64,000 nucleotides of DNA from Callipepla californica brunnescens (Eukaryota; Chordata; Aves; Galliformes; Odontophoridae). This document shows, piece by piece, positions 1 to 13,500 of the stretch; position 1 is the first letter of the stretch; each line of letters opens with the position of its first letter. The notes beneath the pieces are model-generated. The model did not search any database and had not been told where the DNA came from. It worked only from the letters and a program-made list of their open reading frames with translations. The stretch spans positions 120,563,723-120,627,722 of the forward strand of contig JALIRH010000001.1 in the NCBI GenBank assembly GCA_023055505.1, given 5' to 3'. The position numbers and the translations under genes were made by a program.

Positions 1-1494
1 GTCAGATGCTTGGCTGTGAAATCTTCCACCCCTGCTCTTTCCTAAGACAGCATATTTCTTCATTGATGCCCTGCAAGAAAAAGCTAGCAGCATAAATTCT
101 AAGTGTGTAAAGTAGTTTAAATTAAAGCAGGGATGGAATCATTCATTGAGCATTACGCTTCAGCTTTTGCTTGTTGTTTCGTTCTGGCTTTTGTGTTGTT
201 CTCATTCTTTTCTTTTTTAATTTTAGTTGGTATAGGTACGTCCCTCTTTTCAATAGAGGTAAATGACTGCAGGTGATCCTTTCGGATGGGGGAAAAAAAG
301 AAAGGAGAGATGAGCAGACACGTATTTGCATTTATATTGTTGTACAGAAGAGATTAAGCCGTGTAAAACTTGTTTGGGTGCCAGTATGCATTCACTTCAG
401 TAGAAGTTGGGTGTCTGAACGTCTCTGGTGATCCAGTTTTATTTGTCTTTGATCGGGCTTCAATTTAATAGGAAAAAATGAAAATAAAAGGAGGTGGATT
501 TGTCATTTTGAAAAGCTTTTCTTACATGTGTGTTTAGATGGGCTGGTGGTAGCCTTGCACTTGCCATCTCAGTGCTGTTTGCAGGCAGCAAGTTCTCTTG
601 ATCCAACGACAGCTTGCACAAAAAGGTTTATTGATTGGGGTAATTACTTCAGATTTAGGGTCAGGGAAGGGTTTATTGAATAGTGAAGTTAAAGCCTTTT
701 TGTTTCTTTCTGTTCTTTCTGTCCCTTTTTTGGTTCATTTGTGTCAGAACAGTGACCCGGCATACACTGGTAGCAGAGGGTTTCTGGAGGAACGCGTAAA
801 GCGGTGCATATGGTTTTCATTTTTGCACTTTTGTATATAGCTCTTTCCATGCACCCCAGACTGCAGGCTAACGCAAGCAGAGCTTGTTTTATCCCTGCCT
901 CGTATTCCTGAGCTGCTGGGGAGGCTCTGTGCAGACTTTTCTTTCCATGAACGCTCCCCTGCTAGAGCACAGTAATAAGTGGTGGGAGTTACACGTCCAC
1001 TTTTGGCAAACAAAGCGAGAACCCTTTCTTTGCTCCAGCAGGCTATTTTAAGACTTCGTTTTCCAAAGGGCTGTATTGAAGCTTATTTACGTGCACACAT
1101 TTAATTGACCACATGAGAGAACAGCAGCCGACAACCTCGGCACCTCAGGAGTCACCAATCTCCCTTTTCACATGGAGGCCGGCGGGGACGCGGACACGGT
1201 CTGCGCAGTAACTCCTGGCATATGTTGACTTTTAAAATGATAACAGCTGCTCTGTGTATTAGATGTGTGGCTGCTTTCCTTATCTAAGTGCTACAACAGT
1301 CTCAGAAAGAGAGTTAAATAAATTAGGTTAAACTGATTCCTGGCTCCGAGGCTTGCTGGGGGCTCTGCGAGGGAACATGCCTTGAACCAGGTTTGTGCGT
1401 CAAGTCAGCTATAGGCAGGAACAGAGCTGTGCACTCTGCTTTTTCTCTGGCAGTTACCTGAGCACAAGCTTGTAAGGAAATTAAGGGCATCTCT

Positions 1495-2099
1495 GTGGGG
1501 TCAGTACTGGGACTGAGCTTGTTTGTTATCTTTATTGATGATGAGCGCACCCTCAGTGAATATGAACATGGCACCAAGCTGGGAGGAAGTGTTGAACTGT
1601 CTGAGGGTAGGAAGGCTCTACAGAGGGACCTTCATGGGTCCATGAAGCTGAGCCCAATGGGATAAGCTTCCACAAGAGCAAGTGCAGTGGAGCTGTGAGG
1701 AGTCTGGAGCACAGGTCTCATCAGGGAACTGGGATTATTCAGTCTGGAGAAGAAGAGGCTCACCTCATCACTTTCTGAACTCTTTGAAAGGAGGTTGTGA
1801 TGAAGTGGGGATCGGCTTCTCTCCCAGGTGACAGTGAAACGACAAGAGGTAACGGCCTTAAGTTGTGTCAGAGGAGGTTTGGGTTGGATGTTGGGAAAAA
1901 TTTCTTCTCAGAGTGGTGATGCATTGACACAGGCCGCTCAGGGGGATGATAGAGTCACTGTCCCTCGAGGTGTTCAAGAACCACGGGGATGTGGCACTGA
2001 GGGCACGTGGCACACGGTCAGCAGGCATGGTGGGGATGGTTGATGGTTGGACTAGATGATCTCTGTGGTCTTTTCCAACCTTAACGATTCCGTGATTCT
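1495..2099 (+). mobile_element. CR1 LINE, 5'-truncated copy
   Basis: Avian CR1 3' region in forward orientation. It begins near gggtcagtactgggact, passes through the gttcagtctggagaagaagaggctc and gaggttcaggttggat-type blocks, and ends with gttggactagatgatct, cttttccaaccttaa and a gattcygtgattctt tail. It carries remnants of the reverse-transcriptase C-terminus and the 3' UTR, with many substitutions and no intact frame. Confidence 0.88.
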
Positions 2100-5000
2100 T
2101 TTTAAGGGGTTGATCTGACAAAAGGCCTAGGAGACAGTCAAACCTTTCTGTAGCACTGGACATCACACTTGAAGGTGTGCCTGTAACACCTGTCTGCAGC
2201 ATGCTTGAACCTCACATCTCTGCCATTCCACCTGGTGCATCCCTGTTTTTCAGGACGGTCACATTTGCTGAAGACTTCAACGTGAAATGAAACTGAAGTC
2301 TTCAGTGCATTCAAACTGATAATATTGCCAGGGTTTGGGGGCATTTGTTTTGACCAAATGTGTTCACGTTTGAGGTCCTTTCTGCGTGTATGCAAGACTG
2401 GTTTGCATTCTTTTCCCTACAGTTCACCAACATATAACATCATTTAAAATTAAACTCAAGGCCAGCTTTAGCCTTGCCCCGAGCTGCAATGGCAGAAATT
2501 CTAATGTACTGAACACAAAGTAACTTCCAGCTTGCTAGTGCAGCTCCAGAAGTTGAACCCTGAAGGCTGAATAATTGTTGTTTCCTGTATTCATTTGTAA
2601 CAATTTATGGGAGTAGGAAGGAACAAAACAAAAAAAAATTTCCTTGCATTCCCCTGGGCAAATTGGGGATATGAGAGTTTCACTTACTGGAGAGAAATTC
2701 AGGTTTAAAAATATTCCAGCTGCAAAGAGGAAAAGCTAGGAAGAAAAGGAACTTTCACAAGGTTATTTCTAGATCTCCACAGCCCTGTGGTATGTAGTAG
2801 ACACTGAAGTTACAGTTCTTTTAAGGTCTTAGAAGGAGGAAGAAGACAGCTTCAATCCAAGGGCTAGCCTCTTTAAAATCATCCACTGACATTTTTCCCC
2901 AACCAACTTCTAACCTGTGACACATTTGAAGTGACTAAAGAGAAAGGGCTTTTTTTTTAAGATGGTCAATAGGCAATTCTGTGAGAACTTTATTTCATTG
3001 CTCCTTTCATGCTTTCAGCGTTGCTCACATTCTCAGGGAAGAAAACAGTGTTCTCTGTACATCGCTATGGACTGCAGAAATACATTAGTGGGCTTTTCTA
3101 AAAGGTGCCTTTATTCTGATCCCAGTGAAGTCAAAGGAGATTTTACCATTAACTTAAATGGTAGTATACATAGAGCGATGCCCAAGTGCTTTTGAAATCC
3201 CATTACACTTCTGCTTTCAACCATCTGATAGCTTTATATTCTAAGGCATTCTGCGCTGGAAAGATTTCTTAAAAAGGAAGCAGTAAGAGAAAGGAATGAA
3301 CCGGTGAGATAAAGCTCTCTCTCCAAGGGGAAACCAAATTCAGGCCAAATGTGGTATAGGCTTCTGAAGCAAGCAGGCTTGTTCTCCTCATTATTTACTC
3401 CCCACACTATTCCCACTTGGTCCCACTTTCTCCAGAACAGAAGTTCAAAAATAGTCCACGCAAGGCTGCTATTGTAGTACTTGCAGCTGGGTTTGGAGTT
3501 GAATGTGCTTGAAATAGTGTGAGAAAGACTGATGTTATTGTGGCGGGGCCGCAAGAGAACCTGGATGGATGTCTCAAGCCAGGCCATAGAAACAGAAGTG
3601 CAGACATCTCAAGGGAAATTGTGCTCACATGATGTACTGTCAAATTTGGCAGAGTCAGCAGATCTTGATGGTTTCAGCAAGCAACTCAAAGTGATGCTGA
3701 ATGCCAAACTTTTAGTGCTTCACCATCACCTTTTAAAGCAACCCAGACTCCAGAGGCACTGCTGGTGAGTTTTACACTGTACTGTGATGGAGATGTATGA
3801 TATCTGCAGCTGGAAATGGCTTTTTTTAAGTGATAGGGGGAGAATAATGTGCTATTGGATACTGTGATTATTGTACTTCGCTCTGACTTTCCAGAGCCTG
3901 GATTGACTGAAGGAGCTGTGTAAAAAGACTGCTTGCCTGTTCCTAATGCAGCATCCTGATACTTCCATGTGAAGGTTAGAGTTCCTTTGGGATATGAGAG
4001 CAAAACAGGGTTATCTGGATGGATTTTTAATTAAAACAGACTTCCCAGCCATCAGGAAAAGAAAAGAATAGTCAAAACCTGGCACAACATCAAGTGGCAT
4101 TAGCAGTATCAGCATCGCACTAGGTGCCCTACAGAAGAGGAAACTGTGAAAGAGCACTCAAAAATAATGAGTGAGTTTCCATGATGCTGTCAAGACTATC
4201 ACATCCCTGGCTGCCAGGTGTGGATTACTTGAGCTAGAAATATAAAAGCCCTATAAAACACAAATGGAGCAAAAAAATCGAAATCTCAGCAGGTGAGGAT
4301 GCACCACGAGAAGGAATCAGTCCTTTCACATTTCTGCTCAGAAAGGAAGAGGAGGAGCAAGAGCACAGTGGGCCCAACATTTCCACATTTTCCTTTGTTT
4401 TCAGAGATTTTTTCTTTTCTTTTTTTTTTAATTTGGCTCAAAATGTCAAATCTGATGTTTCAGATACCTGAAGCGTGTTTTATCCCCTCTCACCTCCACG
4501 TCTCTCTTGGTGTTGTTATCACGATTACAGGAGCAGGTGACAGTTCTCTGGCTTAGAATCCTACATACCCTGCAGTGAAATCCAATCGAGTAGCATCATT
4601 TCTTTGTAAAATAAACAAGGCTGCAAGCTCTGCAACTGGGAAGTAAATTAAATGCTAGCTTGTGTTCACAGAGCTTCAGAATCTTCCTTGCCTTTCATGT
4701 TGTACTGCCTGACTTCCTATTCAAATTACTTCTAATATAGTCAGGGCAGCGACAGGGAGCATTCTTGTGAAGGAGAGACATTATTGCAGTGAGCTTGCAG
4801 GTGACAGCTTTATCCTGGACAAGCACTGGGTCTAAGAAAAATAGCATGTGGCTTGCTAAAGCTGATCCAGTGCAGCAGCACAGAGTAAGGTGAAGTGCTG
4901 TGGAGTCCTTCGCCCTCCCATGAGATGTAATTCATTGCAGTGTGAGAGGGATGCTGTGCTCTGCTCAGGGGCCCTTTGCACTGCTGAGGCTCACACAAGG

Positions 5001-6512
5001 GATTTCAAGGTCAGATAGGAGCTGTGGGGTCTAATTACCTGCTGTCCTGCTCCACCTGCATTGCAACACATCTTCCTTAGCTGGGGAAACATGACTAGGC
5101 AAAGAATAGGCAGTCAGAAACTTATCTGTGGAAGGGTGAAAGGTTATAAGGAAAGGCTTTTATTTTGTAGATATGGCAACTTCAGGCCCTGCAGTTTCGT
5201 TTATTTTCTCACCAGCACGAAGCAAAAGATTTTTCTTCATGCAGAGGCAGAGTAGACTACTCACTGAAGAGGCCAAACAGCATAAATTGTACATAAGTTA
5301 ATTAAAAACAAAACTCAACAACAACAACAAAAAACCCTTCTATTTTATTTTCATCTGTCTTCTCATATTTTGCTTCCTCATAGCAAAACAAGTTCCATAT
5401 TCTTGGAACCTCTGTACCAAAGTCTGCTGCTAACACTGATTCATTAAAGTACAATTTCACTGCTGCAGTGCTGTTCCTCCACTTTTGCCACCAAATAGTG
5501 CCCGTCCCAGATCAGCTCCTTGAGGCTGTCAAAGGAGGTGGTTATGTTTGAATTCATACAGTCACACCACACTGGCATTTAATCAGTTCTTAGGAAGTTG
5601 TCCTGATGCTTATTAACTCCGAGGAAAGCTACTGTCTTCAATTGCCAGCCAGATAACCATTTTTTCTTGGCCAATAGATCGTTGCTTTTAAATGCCTAGG
5701 GAATGATGATGCGTGGTGGCAAGTGTAGGCTATAAAATATTTAGCTTTAACACACAATTGTGTTACTGCAGCCTCTAATAGGATTTGGTGTCAGGCAAAC
5801 ATCTGCCTTGGCCTCTGGCCCAAAGATTCAGAAACAAGCTATTAGGTTGGGTGTTGCATAGTAAATAAATAAGGCGGGTGTCTGTTGAAGTGCCTGTACC
5901 ACTGGCTGCCGAGCATGGTGGTAAGCATCTGAAAGAGAAGTCCATCAAGAGGTCAACAATTTGTCTTAATATTTTTATTCTATTTCACATGGATCCCATT
6001 AATCCATGTGGGTAACAGTAAGCCAGAGCATTATCCAGGGAGCTCTGTCGCTGCCACAGGTTTGTGATATCAAGCACACAGTGTGTTTGTCTGTGATTAC
6101 CAGCCTGAAAATGTGGGAATGGTAGCAATTAGCAATTTTCTATTGAGCTTGTTGATATCATTAAGTAACAGATAGTATAACATGAAATCTAATTGTGGGT
6201 ATGGACAGCATCATGCCAGTTTATAGCTTCTCACAGAGTAAGTGGTGATTGCACGGGGAAAGCAAGCAGTGAGGGAAAGATTTCAGCCAAGTTTACCTTA
6301 AGATCCACCAGCTGTGAGATCACTCATACCAAAAAATAGAGAAAGCAGCAAAAATCCCAAAGAATGGTCAGCTGCAAGTCAGCGTGGTGCATGCTGGTTT
6401 GCTCCAGACCATGACTTGGTTTCCTCTTTGATGACTGAAGCTCCTTAAAGAATACTTCAGATGTGTTTTTCACTTGGAGAAATCTAAGTTTCACACTTAC
6501 CAAACCATTGAT

Positions 6513-7075
6513 TGAATCATAGAATGGTTTAGGTTGAAAGGGGCCTTCAAAATCATCCAGTTCCAACATCTGCCATGGACTGGTTGTCCCCCACTGGCTC
6601 AGGCTGCACAGAGCCCAATCCAGCCTGGCCTTGAGCTCCTCCAGGGCTGGGGCACCCACAGCTCTGTGGGCAGCATTGCCAAAGCCTCACCACCCTCTGA
6701 GTAAAGAATTTCCATCTAACATCTAACCTAAATTTCCTCTCTTTTTGGTTTAAACATGTTCCCCCTTGTCCTACCACTATCAGACCATGTGAAAAGTCAC
6801 TCCCCCTCCTGTTTATATGTTCCCTTCAAGTACTGGAAGGCCGCTGTGAGGTCTCCCCAGACCCTTCTCTTCTCCAAGGTAAACAAGCCCAGTTCCCTTA
6901 ACCTTTCTTCATATGAGAGGTGCTCCAGCTCTCTGAGCATCTTCGTGGCCTTCCTCTGGACCCTTTCCAACAGCTCCACATCCCTCTTATGCTAGGGGCC
7001 CCAGGCCAGGATCCACTACTCCAAATAGGGCCTCACAAGGGCAGAGTAGAGGAGGACAATCCCCTCCCTGCCTGC
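6513..7075 (-). mobile_element. CR1 LINE, 5'-truncated copy (reverse)
   Basis: Reverse-strand CR1 starting at gaatcatagaatggtttaggttg (complement of the 3' tail). The minus strand still translates to a recognisable CR1 ORF2 C-terminal piece over about 6797-6979, including [13 protein letters not shown] and [19 protein letters not shown]. The frame is broken before the 3' end. Typical 5'-truncated insertion within the intron. Confidence 0.92.
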
Positions 7076-8167
7076 CATCACCCCTTCCATCTCTCATTTC
7101 CATTAACCTAGGCAGTCTTATTTCTCTGGAGTGAGATAGGCTGGACAGGGATAAGGAATTACCTGCGTGCCTCAGACAAAGCTGTTCTCCCAAATGACAG
7201 CATGGGTCTGCAAATGGCACGTCTCATTATGTCACTCGCTCCTTCTCTCAGCAGAGATCTGCATGTTTACAGTATTTATTCAGGATATGACTTGTTTTTT
7301 CAGTTGCTAATTAGATTTAGAAGCTGGCAGGACAATTACTTCCATACGACATTGCTTCTGCAGTCTCCATCTGAAGCCACACCGCCTTGAGTTTTGCTCA
7401 TCTATCCCCAGCGTGAGTTGTTTGCTTCCAGGAGGTTTGCTCCTCCTGCTGTTTGTTGTTGGAAGATGGCAAGGAAGCTGCATTTTCAAACTTCTATTTC
7501 GACACTATAGAAAAATCATGTGAAAGCATCATGCACGCCTAACCTTCCAATTTACAATCTTTGCCCTTCCCAGCTGGTGGCAATCAGATTATTTCAGAGA
7601 TTTGGAACCCAAGAGAAAGCTGTGGGAGTCAGACTGAAAACAGGGAACATTTATCTCTTTCTAAGAAAGGATTGCCGTGCTCTCACAGTGAACTTTAACT
7701 CTTAAAAACAAAACAAATCATTGTCATGATTCTCTGAAGCAATTCCCATGGTGTCATTCATAAAATGCCACATGGAGTTTTGTATGGATTGAAAAATATC
7801 AAGATAATTACTTGTAACAGCTTACAGAATAAGAATGGATTTGAAAGTAGAGGTTGGCCTTTACTGCGCTTGATTGGTAGTTTTTCACTGGTATTTGTTG
7901 ATAGCTATGTTGACTATGCTTGTACTTATAAGACATTCAAGTAGCTTTGTGCCATTAACGTAGGAGTTCCCTGGAATTTGATTTTGATCTCATCTATCAT
8001 CTATGCCCCATTAGATAATGTCTTTACTAAGTCCTTGCATCTGCACAAAATGCCCAACTTTGTCCATTTGACTCTTTATGTTTTCTAGGGTTCCCCCAAC
8101 TCAGTTCTCTAGGCTTATTACCCATAACATCCCGTTTAAGTTGGAAGTAAGGTGCTGGGACAGAATA

Positions 8168-8196
8168 TGTGCATGTGTGTATGTGTGTGTACATGT
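8168..8196. repeat. Imperfect TG microsatellite
   Basis: gtgcatgtgtgtatgtgtgt: interrupted TG iteration. Confidence 0.7.
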
Positions 8197-10462
8197 CAGA
8201 AGGGCCAGAAAAGCAAGGCAGCTCTCCATCTAAGACTAAACTCAGTCTTGGGCTGTAGATCGAGTTTTTTTTATCAGATCTTAAGTGGCCATGGTTTACT
8301 AATGCCCGCAGTGTTCAAAGTGAAAAGAAACCCATGATCATATCTAATATATAAATAGAAGCATGCTCAGAATCTTACAGACTTGTTGCTCATAAGCCAT
8401 GTTTCTTATCATTAGTTCTGCAGTTAGTGAGAAAAAGCCACGTTCATTTAACACTTCCTTTTTGACAATACTTTTTAGGGTGCTGTAGCAGCTTTGGTAC
8501 AGGAATATTCTGCGTGCATTGCTTTTTGGAGTTTATTCTCAGAAGCGAAGAACTTCTGGGAGTGTACAAAGACTTAATTGCTCTGAGTCACCAGGCAAGT
8601 TAGCATTCTTAGCTGCTAAGAAATAGTAAGTGCTCCAGACACAGAATGGGGAGAATTTCTTTTCCTCTTTGGTTCATCTTGTTGCTCACGGTCCATACAT
8701 TCCCTATTTGTGTAAGTACGTGTATGTGCATCAGCAATTTTGATTTCTGCATTTCTGGATACGTTTCTTGAGAAATGGACAAAAAAGCTTTAAAAAGAAA
8801 AAAGGGCCTAAAGCAAAACTGTATTTTGTTTTAAGCATGCCTTTTAATTTACGGGATAGATTTGTGTCTATACCTGCTGTGAAGTGAGAGATAGCACATT
8901 TGACTAGATGTAAAAACACACAAGTTCGGAGTTGCTGTTTGTTTATTCTAGGAAACGTGGCTGCTGCTCTATGATTGGGATACAGGTGGTGGATCAATCC
9001 CAACACGTTGCCTACGTGCTGGGTTTGTGTTTCTGTATACTGTACAGCATATATGAACTTAACCAAAACGCTAGAAAACTGGCAGGACTTTCTTGTGCCT
9101 GCCTTGCTGCATGGAGATGTCTCCTTGTGCTGAGTCTTCTGCCAAGACTTCGAGCACAAATGCTTGAAACAGTTTTTATTGCTGAAACCCGCTGTTGCCT
9201 TTTCTGAATGATTAAATTATAGTATGTCCTTTAAAATGTCCCTCGGAAACCTGTGTTGTTCAGAGAACAGCCATTCAGAAACAGCCTTCCTTTCATTCCC
9301 GATTAGAAGCTAATCTGCACATCTCTATTGCAGCTGTTTCTTTTCACTTACACCCAGAGGAAGTTTACAAATATCTTTGCTACCACAAAGCCTCATGAAG
9401 CGCACTAGGAAACTGCAGTCATTACTCACATAGCCAGGATTTCCACCCTGCTCCGTGATAGATGTACCACTGTTGTCCATCCTGTATAAGTGAAACCAGT
9501 TTTAATCAGATCTGCATCCCCCTCAGAGAAAATGTGAAATAATAGTGTGGAATGAACTACAGTACTCCATCATCTTTCCAAGGCCTGCTCACATTTACTC
9601 AAGCATTTCACTGCTTGCTTACAGTTTAGTGAAGGAAACAATTTTCATTCCTTCTGAAAAGTGATGTTTACCAAAAGGTGTCTTTTTTTTTTTCGTTGGA
9701 AGATAAGTTTTAGCCCAGATATTCTAAACTGTCTTCAAAGTAAGATAAAAGTGCTAGATATCATTTTGCTTACCTGTTAACTCTCTGTGGAAGATGAATA
9801 GCCAGTGTTTTTGCCAAAGTCAGGGAATTTAAGATGCTAACTAGAAACAGGAGGAATTGTGGAGCAGAAGGAAGTGTGGAGCAGTCCCATTCGTGTTCCA
9901 CTGAGATATGTTAGCCCCAGCACTTCAGGCTGTTTGTGAAATGCTGTAGAAATAATCCATCAACAGCGAGCAGGGAGGATGAACCAAGTGGCTGCCATCA
10001 GTGAGCTTCATAGGAGAATACATCTATCATAAATCATCTGTGTTTGGTGAGAAGAAATGCCCCAGTTCACTTTCTTCACTCAACAATATCGGACCAAAAA
10101 TGCGAGTTCTGCCGGGAGAACTGTGTTTATTGCTTCTCTCCGATATATTCAACGAGGGAAAATGATCAGAGAAAGAAGTGGGGTGAAAAGTTCTCAGGTT
10201 CTGAGCGAGGAGAAAGGTTGGCGGGTGCTGAGTGGATGTGGTTTTAGTCACAGGGTTTGCAGTTCCTACATGCTGTTGTGGTAATGTTGAAGCATCCATT
10301 GCTATGAGGGGATGAGCTCCCATTACAGGAGCTCAAGGCTGATGCTTCTATTCCCAACTGCAGTGGCTGCTTTGAGGCTTCAGCTGTCTTGCCATCCAGT
10401 TCTCTTGCAGCTCAAAGATGTTTTCTTGCCTAAAGAAATATCTAACTTTTGTTTCTTTCCAG

Positions 10463-10564
10463 AATCAGTGGATAATTGTCCCAGTAATTGCTACGGGAAT
10501 GGCGACTGCGTGTCTGGGACTTGCCATTGCTTCCTTGGCTTTCTGGGCCCTGACTGTGGTAGAG
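10463..10564 (+). CDS. TENM4: TENM4 exon encoding EGF-like repeat 1
   Basis: The exon is 102 nt. The acceptor is a pyrimidine-rich tract ending tttccag at 10462; the donor is AGAG/gtagga at 10565. It starts with the last two bases of a codon and ends on the first base of the next (phase 1-1). It reads (E)[15 protein letters not shown], then [16 protein letters not shown], with the Ala codon completed by the next exon. All six EGF cysteines are present in the spacing C-x3-C-x5-C-x4-C-x1-C-x8-C, so this is a complete repeat, the membrane-proximal one of the stalk. The preceding juxtamembrane exon is not seen in the 10.4 kb upstream. A second GT lies six bases inside the donor (GT at 10559); its use would drop Gly-Arg from the EGF1-EGF2 linker. 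The ending at 10564 is preferred because it keeps the GRA junction I associate with TENM4. Confidence 0.94.
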
Positions 10565-13500
10565 GTAGGAATCTCTGTGTGATTAACTCTTCTCTCCTAT
10601 CCTCCTGTTATTTCTTTTCCTTGTCAAAGTTACCTCCATGCTGATGCATTTTGCCAAGTGCACCTTACCCAGCCTGGGGCTGCTGGAGGGGAAAGTACAG
10701 GGTCAGATCTACAGGTTTATTTGTTACTTGTCATGGTTGTCAGCAACAACGTGACTCCCTGGCTGTGCACGGACAGGCAAAATGTCACATCAGGAACTTT
10801 CCCTTTGGGAATTACTTCAGAAAACACGACTTAAAAATGTGGCATTGGTGTTTATTCAACAGACTCCTCCATCACGGCATTGTGTGCCATTATAATACTG
10901 GATTTTAATATACTGACTGCAGACTATTTCAGTATCTTTTCATTGCTGCAAGGCTTGCAAGTTGGCCTCAGCTGTGTCTGATGGCTGTGGGGAGCAAGGG
11001 AGGGAGCAGAGCAATGGGAGGCAGGCCTGGATGCTTCAGCCAAAAGTGGATGCCTTGGGAAGAAGGCTTACCCAGCAAACAGTATAATTCATTTTTTCTG
11101 CTCAAGCAAGAAAGCATTTTTAATAAATCGTTTTGGAAGGATTTTCATTTGACCTGAAATTTTTAGGTTAGTTAAACATGTAAAAGCAAACTGAAGCACT
11201 TTCAATAGGAACACGTCACAGTCAGAGAAATCCAAACGTCGCATGTGGAAAATGCCAGAATGCTGTGCTCCAGTCTTTTCAAGGTCTTTTTTTTTTTTTT
11301 TTTTTTGGCTGGAGCAGTTGAACAGACACGGCACAGATTTATAAATCAGTGTATAGGGAGATAATGCAAAAAGTCAGTGCCCACACAAGGAGCTGTGCTA
11401 AGGCAGCAGGTCAGGCCTTCCCCCCAGCCCATTGCTCTGTCTGGGAAGCAGGCTGGGCTCCTTCCCAAGAGAGAAATCTAAACTCTGTCCAACCCCACCT
11501 CCGCTCCCACTCCCACTGTGGTCTGCTGTGCCTGTGTGAGGCTGTGGACCACGTCCCTGCAGCCCAGCCAGGAGATAAGGCCCAATGCACACCCCACAGC
11601 CCCGGCTGAACCCCGATGATGTCTTGGAGGTCGCAGCCCAGTAAGATGGATGTGGCTGTCTGCATCCCCGAGAGCTCTGGTGTCAAACTTCTTGCTGACT
11701 CAGGTTGGGCTTGGTTTGCATTTCCAAGCTCCTTTTCGAGTCCATACAGCTGGAGACAAAAGGAATTTTGCCATCTCTCGCACCTCCTGACTTCAACTAG
11801 GGGCAGAAGTTCGGGGTTTGTTCCCCGAAGGCTTCCTGCAGAGTCAGGGCAGAATGAAAAGCTCCTTCGTTGTCAGGCAGAATATTTAAACTCTTAATCT
11901 GAATCAGGGGAGCTTTCCTCCTTTCTTGGTTTCCCCAGGCTCCAATCGGGCCACACAAGTGTCTCCGATTTCACAAGGTTGCTTACTCTGGCTGTTATGA
12001 ACCCGTCTGATTTATCTGGGCTCCTATCACAGGTTACTGTCTGCTTTTATGGGAGACAGACAAATACTTGGAGTGTAAAAATGCAATTTGCATGTGCATT
12101 CCCACCCTGAGGGCTCATTCAGTGAAAGCTTTCCCAGAGCTCAAGATACGAGGGCTCCAGCATTGGGTTTCTCTTGGTTTTCAAGGGAATGCAAGATGCT
12201 GCTTTTGACCTGAACATCCCTTCAAGGACAGCAACTGCAGCATATGCAAGGCTGCCACAGGATCTGACTGCAGCTGTGTGTCAGTTCCTGGATACAGCAG
12301 TTCTCTGCCCATTCAGGTCACAGATTTCTTGAGTGCTCCTTTGTTTTCATTCAACCTTGCAATTCCCCATCCAAATCAGTGGGAAAGTTTGGTAGAGAAA
12401 TATATAATTACATTATTAACCAGTTATGTAATTGGTAAGCAATACAGTTGTATCTTTAACCAGTTGTTTTAAACAATGTAAATGAGAGCAGATCACCAGA
12501 GGTGGTGTTTTCATGGGCCTTTTGAAGACCTCCTTGAACATGAAGAAGGTGTTTTTTAAGCTATCTGTGGAGTAAAGCAAATAAGTGAATAATCTTACTC
12601 TCTTTGTGATGCTGAACTTCAAGTGGTGTGCATTTGGGCTGTTGCTACCACGCTAGAGAATTACTGTGATTTAGGCATCTTAGATATTTGTTAGAATGGA
12701 ATCAGAGTGATCAAATCAATTACATATTATTATGTATGGAAAAGAGTTACCTAAGTAGCAGTGGAAAGAAATCCAGAAACCTCCTTTGTCTTTATTCATT
12801 ATGGCATGATACAAAGGAGCTCTTGTTCTTCCCATTGCCTTAACATTGGCACAGCACTTCCCAGGTTATTCTGAAGGTATTCTCCATAGAATATTGCAGA
12901 TGGCCAGCAATGTATCTGATCTTGTACTGAGTGATCAACTGTCCTGTCAGAACGTATGTAAGTCTTTTTCAACAGCCTCTCATGGGTTAAAGGCAATTAT
13001 TCTTTCTTCTTGTGGCGAAGAGCTGTAAGAATCCTCTTCCAGTGCCTTGAAAGAGCTCCATTACTGAGCATTTGAAATTTGAGATAGGAGGGGGGGAAAT
13101 TCCATCAGCCGAGCTGGAAAGTGAAATTACTGAGTGAGTTTGCTGCGAAGCATATATATAACACAGTGTATCTTAAACAACTTCTGTCTTATATCGTACA
13201 TTATATTGCCTTGTATTCTCCTCGCAGATGATGCACACCACTGCAGTGTGCTTTCTTTAAAGTGAGCAGAGCGCTCCTTAGTAATAACAGTTGTCAAATT
13301 CCTTTCTCTTCTACATTTCTTTTATTATAGTTCACTGCATTTCAAACCAGTTTAACAGTCAGAGCTGATAATGCTTTGTATTGCACAGAGTGCACTATAA
13401 CTCTGTAAGACTCAGACCTGTCTATAATGATAAATGAAAACAACACTGGATGGGCATTGCACGGCTACTGTGTGAAAAGGAAGTAAGAGAGGAATGTTTC

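Larger units (their letters stand above)
1..10462 (+). other. TENM4: TENM4 intron upstream of the EGF1 exon (3' part)
   Basis: No exon is recognisable in this stretch. In particular the juxtamembrane exon expected just before EGF1 is not seen, so the intron is longer than 10.4 kb. It contains a + strand CR1 piece (1495-2099), a - strand CR1 piece (6513-7075), a TG-rich run near 8168-8196 and otherwise AT-moderate unique sequence. Short open frames here (up to about 140 codons near 8.7-9.2 kb, minus strand) lack splice-site, domain or composition support. It closes with the pyrimidine tract and AG of the EGF1 acceptor. Confidence 0.75.

Noticed and set aside
8731..9207. Overlapping open frames of 142 (minus) and 91 (plus) codons
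   Set aside because: Low-complexity composition, no splice sites in phase with TENM4, no recognisable domain; consistent with chance.
1..10462. Search for mir-708 (hosted by TENM4 in mammals) and for the juxtamembrane exon
   Set aside because: Neither the mature microRNA sequence pattern nor the expected juxtamembrane coding segment was seen; they probably lie upstream of the window.
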